Assembly: GCA_934045075.1 (NCBI GenBank)
Contig: OW203724.1
Location: forward strand, 13,937,473-14,001,472
DNA from: Yponomeuta sedellus
Lineage: Eukaryota > Arthropoda > Insecta > Lepidoptera > Yponomeutidae
DNA: 64,000 bases
Direction of reading: 5' to 3'
Part shown: in pieces, positions 55,473 to 64,000 of the stretch
Layout: each line of letters starts with the position of its first letter
Numbering within the stretch: position 1 is the stretch's first letter
The notes under the pieces: model-generated
The model's input: the letters and a program-made list of their open reading frames with translations, nothing else
The model's database searches: none
What the model was told of the DNA's origin: nothing
Translations under genes and position numbers: made by a program

Positions 55473-58286
55473 AAATTACAAAGTTTTATTGAAATACATC
55501 TGAAATAATACAAAACTCTTAAAACGTTTTTCAGCATGGATGATTAAACTACTTATTAATAAACAAATTGACTGCGCGAAAAATTATTTCAAGATTCCAG
55601 GTAGACCCAGGCCTTCTCTTAGGAAGAGAGAGCCAATCCGCGGTAGGCACGCGTGGTAATTAAGCCCATAGGCTTAATTATATAATTATATAAATTACAA
55701 AGTTTTATTGAAATACATCTGAAATAATACAAAACTCTTAAAACGTTTTTCAGTATGGATGATTAAACCACTTATTAATAAACAAATTGACTGCGCGAAA
55801 AATTATTTCAAGATTCCAGGTAGACCCAGGCCTTCTCTCAGGAAGAGAGAGCCAATCCGCGGTAGGCACGCGTGGTAATTAAGCCCATAGGCTTAATTAT
55901 ATAAATTACAAAGTTTTATTGAAATACATCTGAAATAATACAAAACTCTTAAAACGTTTTTCAGCATGGATGATTAAACCACTTATTAATAAACAAATTG
56001 ACTGCGCGAAAAATTATTTCAAGATTCCAGGTAGACCCAGGCCTTCTCTCAGGAAGAGAGAGCCAATCCTCGGTAGGCACGCGTGGTAATTAAGCCCATA
56101 GGCTTAATTATATAATTATATAAATTACAAAGTTTTATTGAAATACATCTGAAATAATACAAAACTCTTAAAACGTTTTTCAGCATGGATGATTAAACCA
56201 CTTATTAATAAACAAATTGACTGCGCGAAAAATTATTTCAAGATTCCAGGTAGACCCAGGCCTTCTCTCAGGAAGAGAGAGCCAATCCGCGGTAGGCACG
56301 CGTGGTAATTAAGCCCATAGGCTTAATTATATAATTATATAAATTACAAAGTTTTATTGAAATACATCTGAAATAATACAAAACTCTTAAAACGTTTTTC
56401 AGCATGGATGATTAAACCACTTATTAATAAACAAATTGACTGCGCGAAAAATTATTTCAAGATTCCAGGTAGACCCAGGCCTTCTCTCAGGAAGAGAGAG
56501 CCAATCCGCGGTAGGCACGCGTGGTAATTAGCCCATAGGCTTAATTATATAATTATATAAATTACAAAGTTTTATTGAAATACATCTGAAATAATACAAA
56601 ACTCTTAAAACGTTTTTCAGCATGGATGATTAAACCACTTATTAATAAACAAATTGACTGCGCGAAAAATTATTTCAAGATTCCAGGTAGACCCAGGCCT
56701 TCTCTCAGGAAGAGAGAGCCAATCCGCGGTAGGCACGCGTGGTAATTAAGCCCATAGGCTTAGTTATATAATTATATAAATTACAAAGTTTTATTGAAAT
56801 ACATCTGAAATAATACAAAACTCTTAAAACGTTTTTCAGCATGGATGATTAAACCACTTATTAATAAACAAATTGACTGCGCGAAAAATTATTTCAAGAT
56901 TCCAGGTAGACCCAGGCCTTCTCTCAGGAAGAGAGAGCCAATCCGCGGTAGGCACGCGTGGTAATTAGCCCATAGGCTTAATTATATAATTATATAAATT
57001 ACAAAGTTTTATTGAAATACATCTGAAATAATACAAAACTCTTAAAACGTTTTTCAGCATGGATGATTAAACCACTTATTAATAAACAAATTGACTGCGC
57101 GAAAAATTATTTCAAGATTCCAGGTAGACCCAGGCCTTCTCTCAGGAAGAGAGAGCCAATCCGCGGTAGGCACGCGTGGTAATTAAGCCCATAGGCTTAA
57201 TTATATAATTATATAAATTACAAAGTTTTATTGAAATACATCTGAAATAATACAAAACTCTTAAAACGTTTTTCAGCATGGATGATTAAACCACTTATTA
57301 ATAAACAAATTGACTGCGCGAAAAATTATTTCAAGATTCCAGGTAGACCCAGGCCTTCTCTCAGGAAGAGAGAGCCAATCCGCGGTAGGCACGCGTGGTA
57401 ATTAAGCCCATAGGCTTAATTATATAATGATATAAATTACAAAGTTTTATTGAAATACATCTGAAATAATACAAAACTCTTAAAACGTTTTTCAGCATGG
57501 ATGATTAAACCACTTATTAATAAACAAATTGACTGCGCGAAAAATTATTTCAAGATTCCAGGTAGACCCAGGCCTTCTCTCAGGAAGAGAGAGCCAATCC
57601 GCGGTAGGCACGCGTGGTAATTAAGCCCATAGGCTTAATTATATAATTATATAAATTACAAAGTTTTATTGAAATACATCTGAAATAATACAAAACTCTT
57701 AAAACGTTTTTCAGCATGGATGATTAAACCACTTATTAATAAACAAATTGACTGCGCGAAAAATTATTTCAAGATTCCAGGTAGACCCAGGCCTTCTCTC
57801 AGGAAGAGAGAGCCAATCCGCGGTAGGCACGCGTGGTAATTAAGCCCATAGGCTTAATTATATAATTATATAAATTACAAAGTTTTATTGAAATACATCT
57901 GAAATAATACAAAACTCTTAAAACGTTTTTCAGCATGGATGATTAAACCACTTATTAATAAACAAATTGACTGCGCGAAAAATTATTTCAAGATTCCAGG
58001 TAGACCCAGGCCTTCTCTCAGGAAGAGAGAGCCAATCCGCGGTAGGCACGCGTGGTAATTAAGCCCATAGGCTTAATTATATAATTATATAAATTACAAA
58101 GTTTTATTGAAATACATCTGAAATAATACAAAACTCTTAAAACGTTTTTCAGCATGGATGATTAAACCACTTATTAAACAAATTGACTGCGCGAAAAATT
58201 ATTTCAAGATTCCAGGTAGACCCAGGCCTTCTCTCAGGAAGAGAGAGCCAATCCGCGGTAGGCACGCGTGGTAATTAAGCCCATAG
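55473..58286. repeat. Satellite array, 13 units of about 217 bp
   Basis: Each unit starts AAATTACAAAGTTTTATTG, includes AAACGTTTTTCAGCATGG, ACAAATTGACTGCGCGAAAA and CAGGAAGAGAGAGCCAATCC, and ends GCACGCGTGGTAATTAAGCC and CATAGGCTTAATTATATAA. Thirteen unit starts were counted by eye. Units differ by single bases and small indels (AAGCCC against AGCCC, one 4-base TTAA-type deletion). Each unit holds an AATAAA. Confidence 0.92.
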
Positions 58287-59260
58287 GCTTAATTACCACG
58301 CGTGCCTACCGCGGATTGGCAATTTCAAGTGCTGAGTTGTTTGAAAGCCTCAGACACTTTCCTCACGTTTCCTCACGATGTTTTCCTACACCGTTAGCGA
58401 GTGGTATTGCTTTGATACTACGAGTATAGGCCTATTTCACCAAAGTCGGAAACTTGGGCCGTTTTCTCCATAGAACCAAATCTAGATTACGGCAAGCTAA
58501 ATCCGGTTTTGGACTCCTAATCGAGATTACAGTAACAAATTGGATGAAATTCTCCAACATCGTAAACCAAAGTTTAAACTAAAGTCTCTGAACGGCCGAT
58601 ATTGGACGATTAGCTTCTAAAACCAGACAGACAAATGTCAGATCGGCTGCCAAAAGACGTCAAAGGTTTAACTTTACCAAATATTGTTTTCACTATTGGT
58701 GAATGTTGGATCTCTTTTTCGTTTTAACAACGTTTTAACATCATCTTTTATGAGGGCCGATCAAAATTTATTTCGCACAAAATAAACCGCGCCAAAAAAA
58801 AGTTCAAAATTGCCGAAAAAGGTTTTGAAATTACACAGAATAACCGGAAATATCACAGAATTCTCGACATTTTTGACAGTGCGTTTCAAAATAAAAAAAT
58901 AAAAAAGTGTCAAAGTAAAAAAAGTCTCAAATCTTAGCGTTTTTAGTCTAATCTGTAACAAGAACTAGATTTCGTGAACCAGATCAAAAAGTTACAGGAG
59001 AAATCGGATGGTCATATCTATTTTTTAAACTGCGTTCAAGCATGATCCGGATTATGAAATCCAGTTTTGCGCAGCAAATGGAGAAAACGATCATTATTAA
59101 GTTTCCGACTTTGGTGAAATCGGCCTTAGATACTCGTAGTAGCAAAGCAATACCACTCGCTAACGTTGTAGGAAAACATCGCGAGGAAAGTGTCTGAGGC
59201 TTTCAAACAACTTAGCACTTGAAATTGCCAATCCGCGGTAAGCACGCGTGGTAATTAAGC
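58287..59260. repeat. Long inverted repeat, about 170-bp arms, nested structure
   Basis: The left arm begins GCTTAATTACCACGCGTGCC and the right arm ends GCACGCGTGGTAATTAAGC. Matching continues inward through ACCACTCGCTAAC/GTTAGCGAGTGGT. TAG flanks both outer ends (58284-58286 and 59261-59263). A second, inner pair (TTTCACCAAAGTCGGAAACT and its complement) bounds about 58438-59125, with a third copy at 59300-59325. No transposase is seen. The arm terminus equals the end of each satellite unit next door. Confidence 0.75.
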
Positions 59261-59498
59261 TAGTTAAGGCTGTAATCAAGATTACGGTGAATTGATTTTA
59301 AGTTTCTGACTTTGGTGAAATCGGCCCTAATCTGAGTCTCTCTAGACAGTTATTTATTTAGTCTGTGCTACAGATTTAAAAAAAAAAAACAAAGTCTACA
59401 TACTTCGTTCCGACCGAGTTTGTCCCAATTGTTTTTACAGTTTATATTATATTTTATGAGTTAAAGTTTATAATAGTCGCCATACAAAGGTTTAAAAT

Positions 59499-61458
59499 AT
59501 GTCTGCGATTATTGTGGCAGTAGCTACCGAAAGTGGGGTGCCGATATTTTCAAGAAAACGAGGCACTATTGACAACGTAAGTTTCAAAGTAAATGAAATA
59601 ATGGTGTCTTCAATCTTTTATTTATGAAACTTTCGAAATTATAGGTGCAGTTTTCTACTATAGCTTCTCTACATGGCGTGAACATGTTCAGCAAATGCCA
59701 TAATGTATCCATGGTGAATACACACGTCGACAACGGTCATATACAGTGGAAGGAGTATGGCAAAAGGTATTTTACGCGGCCGATAATCTTTTCAACTACA
59801 TTGACGATCAAAATATCTAGTAAATCTTATTACTGTCGCTCTCGTGAGCTGAGTAGACATGTGTAAGTACTGCGTGTTATGCAGTACGCGTTATATAGCA
59901 CGACCGCGTACTGGATCAGTACCCAGTACGCGGCAAAATTTAGCATGACCTATGGCATGATCATTACGTCGCGGCCGGCCGACCGCGGCAAATCGTTGCT
60001 ATGTATTTGCACATGCATGGCACAAAGCGCGCGGTGGTCGGCGAGCGTACCTTATTGCTTTGTTAATAGGATACTTATTTGCACAAATTATTATCCTACT
60101 TCGATGTTCGTGTGTCCGTCGGTCGTTTTGAACTCAATACGTTCTTGATAAGGCCTACATTTCTTTGACACCACCTCGTATTTTATGTATAATGTATCAT
60201 ACGTGATACGCTACAAGACGGGCTACGTCATGTAGGCACAATGACTCTAAACATGTCCCTTGTGAGTTATAAGTTTATAACGCGACATCTCAGGTAGGCC
60301 ATGTTCCGCGTACTGCCATAATGCCATATGGCGCGGTACGAAATGCCATGCCATGTGGCATGTTCTCATAGGGTACTGTTTTGCGCATGTCTAGAGCTGA
60401 GGTCAGAGATACCAGGCTTAATGCAAGTACTGATCGACCTAACCCAGTTAGAAGTTGCCATAAAAGTATACATTTTTACCACAAACATTTTATAACATTA
60501 CAGCAAATCCCACAGTAACCACAAGCCTCTTTGTTTATTTTTTCTCAGCTTAACATTAATAGGTGTTGTTACTGGTGGCCTGGAATGCGATTTACAACTT
60601 CTTTTGTCATGTGTTTATGACGCTATGGTCTTCTACATTGGGAGAAAGGAGTTGGAGGCCATGAAGAATGTAGAACAAATTAAAAGGGACCTAAGACAGT
60701 GCTACCCTCTTCTGGACTATTTACTGGAGTCACTTGATACAAATTTAGTATCCAACATTCATCCTACATTAATTCTTGACTTGATTGAGAGTATTTTATG
60801 TCCACAGGCGCAGCAGTTACAGGTATTTTTGTTTTACTTTCATCTAACTAATTGGTGGTTGAAAACCTGGTCTTGAGTTAAGTTAGAAATTTACAACATA
60901 ATCAAGATGTCCATGTTTGGCTTAACATTTTTTTTAATATGTGCAACGGCTTTTTGTACAAGTATAAACCTGGGACTAGTTTCATAGAACTACAAATTCA
61001 TGGTTTACTATGACACTTCAATATACATTGCATTATTTAATCCACAGAATAACTTGTAGGAAAACTCTGCTACTCTTTTAAATTATTGAATTTTAGTAGT
61101 AAAACTCAGTCCTGGATGTAGCTGGCACCATTCTTGAGAATAGTTTTTGCAAATTTTGTAAGTTTTGTCTTTATAAATTTAAAAGCTGATTACATTAATA
61201 ACTGTTTTTTTACTAAATTACAATTGTAATAAGATTATACAAAACATAAAAAAATTTCAGCAAGCCCTTGATAACTATGCAGAGTGTGTAACCGGTCGCT
61301 GGGCATGCCTCAGTATCCATGGTCGCCTAGTGGCCACAAGCAGTGACTTCTGCGAGCTTGACCCTCGGGAAGCCAGACTCCTGCTGTTGCTACTTACAGT
61401 GCAGGATGGTGCCCCCTTGCGGGAGACACCAGTCTACTTGCCACAGATGAGCCCTAAT
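59499..61458 (+). CDS. fuz: Fuzzy, planar cell polarity / ciliogenesis effector (5' exons)
   Basis: Four exons join in phase: 59499-59576, 59645-59766, 60549-60822, 61261-61458 (224 residues). The start MSAIIVAVATESGVPIFSRK, then QFSTIASLHGVNMFSKC, the block AMVFYIGRKELEAMKNVEQI and KRDLRQCYPLLDYLL, and PVYLPQMSPN follow the order of animal Fuzzy proteins: a first longin domain, helical linker, and the start of a second longin domain. The family works with Inturned and Wdpcp (CPLANE) in planar polarity and ciliogenesis. About 400 residues are usual, so the 3' half is missing. The exon 4 donor GTGAGC at 61459 gives phase 0. Reading through instead adds 51 codons ending at 61611 with little family likeness. 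Exon 2 is close to exon 1 (68-bp intron). Confidence 0.85.
59868..60400. other. CpG-rich segment in Fuzzy intron 2, likely a mobile element
   Basis: Dense in GTACGCG and CCGCGTACTG words at the left and GCGTACTGCC, GCGCGGTACG and CATGCCATGTGGCATG at the right. Composition is unlike the AT-rich surroundings. Partial inverted relationship of the ends (CAGTACGCG against CGCGTACTG) suggests a MITE, but borders could not be fixed. Confidence 0.35.
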
Positions 61459-62054
61459 GTGAGCAAATATCTTTTATACACAGAACACTATCAGCCTAAC
61501 AACCCACAACTGGGTATATGTGCGTCACTATTGCAGTATCTTTGGCAGCCCCTTCCCACCAGCATCCATAAAAACTGTGTCGACCTAGTATATTATAAAC
61601 AGAGTGCTTAGTGCGAGTTTTTCAACTACTCGATCGCATTAACGTAAACTCATATTTCTATGGCATCGAGGAAGCGCCACCTAGCGACAAGTATGGAAAT
61701 TAAAATTGCTGAGTGCGAGTTGTAATGGTTTACGTTGAGAAGTGAACACGTTTACCAGCCAAAACACGAATAAACGCGAGTGCGAGTTGTACTGTGACAG
61801 CGTTTTGCCAGTTTGAACGGTTAACTTACTCATACTCACTACTCAATGCTCGATTAACGCGGTAGTAAAGTTATTCGATTGGATCTGTCAAACTCGCACT
61901 AAGCACTCAGAGATTATTTATTTGGTAAAATGTAATTACCTTAATTCCCGACGTTACCTAATAACTAATCGCGATTAGATCCGTTAAAATGTTGTTTGTA
62001 AGCTCGTTTTGGAGTGCTTGTAAGACTCAGGCACTGTGCAAGATTAAGCAAATT

Positions 62055-62290
62055 TCATATTCTTACATGTTTCTCCTGTTTCGTGAAGCGGCTGCGATTG
62101 TTATGCAAATGTTCTGCCTGAAAGATGGTATTCAGGGTGCTAAGGGTGGTGGAAATCTTTAGGTTAAAGTCATTGAAGAAAACTCCTGCGCCTGCTCCTG
62201 TTTCGGTTTTTGAACCATCTGTATAGACTCTGGCTTTGTGTATGCCCAAGTAGTAGGCAGGCTCTTCATTGGTAATTGTATCTTATACTT
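62055..62290 (-). pseudogene. LINE RNase H domain fragment
   Basis: The minus strand reads IHKARVYTDGSKTETGAGAG and then VFFNDFNLKIST and IFQAEH. YTDGSK with the following GAGV matches the first catalytic Asp region of retrotransposon RNase H, and QAE fits the second acidic position. It is truncated on both sides and interrupted upstream (on the minus strand) by the family B insertion. Confidence 0.65.
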
Positions 62291-62326
62291 CTTGTCAAAA
62301 GTGTAGGTGTGTGGTAACCTGTCGCA

Positions 62327-62711
62327 CTCGTGCCGCGCTCGAGCCTGAAGCGCTCGTGGCCTAGGCGAACCGAGTGATTGGAATCAATCACTTGGTTAAG
62401 CAACAACAGGCGCGGTCAGGTACGGTATGGGTGAGCGTCCCGTGACTACCGCTAGTGGCATTTTTCCGAGCGCTTCCGTGCTTCGCAAGGCACGTTAAGC
62501 CGTTGGTGCCGGCTGTCATATGATGGCAGTCGTTATGCCATGTCAGAGGCCTTCTGGGTGGCTTGATAACTTCTGACAGTAAGGCCCGCCACTGTCTTAC
62601 AATCCTCCACCAACGCGGACTTGGCCCCCGTGGTGGAGTATGGCCTAACCTTCCTGCGATAGAGGAAGAGAACCGTGGCCCAGCAGTGGGGACATACAAG
62701 GGTTGATAACG
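62327..62711 (+). repeat. Family B retroposon, longest copy, with target duplication
   Basis: AACCTGTCGCA is repeated at 62316-62326 and 62712-62722. The copy begins CTCGTGCCGCGCTCGAGCC, includes the shared body from GTGGCCTAGGCGAACCGAG and ends AAGGGTTGATAACG. At 385 bp it extends further 5' than the other copies. Confidence 0.8.
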
Positions 62712-63279
62712 AACCTGTCGCAAATTGCTTCCAGCATTGGCTGGTTTGACACCGCATCTGACATGATTAGTGTATGTGCCTAGTTGCCGTTTTGTTTACA
62801 CAGTCCGGCTGTTTGTAGCCTTAGGCCAGCCGTGGCTGCTTCCTGTTGGACATGTAGGTGCAGGAGTCGCGCGATTCATTAAAGAATACTTTGTCGGCTT
62901 CACCACATATTCTGACAGCAGTTCTCAGCTAAAACAGTGGTTGCTGAGAACTGTAAGCAAAATCGCAATCCTCGGAAGGCACGCGTGATGATCAAGGCAA
63001 TACTGAAAAAGACCGATGCCCCGTAGTGAGACTGACCCTTACGCATACCCGCCGCAAATTAGCCACTTCAAGCGCTACGGTTACATCACAATATCTTCCT
63101 TCACTATAGCAGTAGTATTGTTATTGCTGATACATTAAAAAAGAATAGGTACATGAATTCATCTGATAAGGGAGACTGCCAGAAGTTGATGGCAGATTTA
63201 ATTAGTGTTTTTATTTTCTTCTTTGATTTGCAATCAGTCCGTCTTAGCAGATGTGCGGGCGTCCTAAGTTTATCAGAGT

Positions 63280-63830
63280 TTATTCTCCAGCGAGAATCCC
63301 TCTTCAGGTTGAGTACTTTTCAATAGGATTTCAGACATCTTTTAGGCAGTGTTAGTTGTACTGTGATGCAGTTAAGCTGATTTACCAGTCTGTGCATGTA
63401 AGTATCTGTCTGCGTGAATCCTGATTTGTTCTGATACTGTTTTCATGTGTTCGTGTAGCTCAGTGATTGTTATGAACCAAGGTGCACTGGAAAAGTTATT
63501 GAGTATGCCACTTCGGGCCATCTATATAATGTAATGTTTTATGTGTGAGGCACATTGTATGCTGATCCCCAGAGGTAGACGCCATAAGTCCATATCGCTT
63601 TGATAACGCCTTTATAAATTATTGGTTCGTTATCCGGCGTTTCTAGAATTTCTATTAAAGAACCAGTATAGGCTTAAGTTAATACCTTAAGTTAATTTGG
63701 TCTCCGTTTTGCCTTCTTTCCCAAGTTAATTTGCGGTCGAAATGCATTCCGAGGTACTTACTATCTTGGTGAGGTAGTTCTGTAAGTTCCAAGGTTTACT
63801 GGAAGATAATGCTTTTAGCAACAAGTTTGT
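63280..63830 (-). pseudogene. Jockey-like LINE reverse transcriptase relic
   Basis: Minus-strand words in order: LTELPHQDSKYLGMHFDRKL followed by TWE, then YKGVIKAIWTYGVYLWGSAY. These are the post-catalytic landmarks of Jockey-type reverse transcriptases (KYLG...DRRLTW, then PIWTYG..LWG). Stops and frameshifts interrupt it. It may belong to the same element as the RNase H fragment at 62055-62290. Confidence 0.65.
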
Positions 63831-64000
63831 CTTTGTATTTTTTCATTTGTTTTAATAGTGCAATAATAAGAAGAAATACTAAGGTATAGCTTTGTTGGGC
63901 TGCCATATTAAAATATTCAAATCGTTTACATACAACATCAGCATTTTTTTAACTAATATTGTTCAAACTTGTAACTTTGCTTCAGGTAGCCTTCAGAGCA

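Larger units (their letters stand above)
61459..64000. other. Downstream of recognised Fuzzy exons
   Basis: No firm further Fuzzy exon was found. 61612-62050 shows nothing recognisable apart from several GAGTGCGAGTT words (61610-61910). The remainder is LINE and family B sequence, plus a candidate exon at 62804-62952. Confidence 0.4.

Noticed and set aside
55473..58286. CRISPR array
   Set aside because: The regular repeats have no short unique spacers. Whole 217-bp units are repeated, in a eukaryotic context.

Overview
The window reads as nuclear DNA of a lepidopteran insect. It has short coding exons with GT-AG introns, an AT-rich background, and interspersed repeats typical of moths and butterflies: LINE tails ending in the peptide [11 protein letters not shown] tails, repeats ending in CAGCAGTGGGGACATACAAG, and TA- or TWA-flanked MITEs. 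No bacterial, viral or organellar gene organisation is seen. The assignment to Lepidoptera rests on repeat familiarity and protein resemblance, not on a search.

Five protein-coding loci can be built exon by exon. (1) 1280-8091 (+): aldehyde dehydrogenase copy 1, ten exons, with the first short coding exon not found. (2) 14992-26023 (+): aldehyde dehydrogenase copy 2, complete, eleven exons, 488 codons. Every shared exon has the same length and phase as in copy 1, so the two are a tandem duplication. (3) 26217-37649 (-): five exons of a secreted neutral lipase, convergent with Aldh copy 2. It reaches the serine nucleophile, but no exon for the rest of the catalytic triad was found. (4) 44138-55374 (+): a Na+/H+ antiporter of the NHA/SLC9B family, reconstructed as ten exons and 487 residues, with an uncertain 5' end. 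(5) 59499 onward (+): the planar cell polarity effector Fuzzy, first four exons, running toward the right edge.

The rest is mostly transposable-element debris. A tRNA-like retroposed family (here family A) has about a dozen copies. Several carry 5' inversions inside clear 12-16 bp target-site duplications. A second retroposed family (family B, about 350-385 bp) has three copies with 10-12 bp duplications. There are also MITEs with TIRs, a mariner relic, LINE relics (Jockey-like, RTE-like), and THAP and YqaJ domain relics. Directly downstream of the antiporter is a 13-copy, ~217-bp satellite that abuts a long inverted repeat.

The genes do not form a functional pathway: the two dehydrogenases are paralogues and the other three are unrelated neighbours. 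The most unusual points are the satellite at the antiporter 3' end, the repeated 5' inversion of family A, the LINE-derived splice acceptor proposed for the antiporter, and the lipase that stops where the dehydrogenase begins. All exon borders were read by eye from splice consensus, phase and protein resemblance; no transcript data were available.
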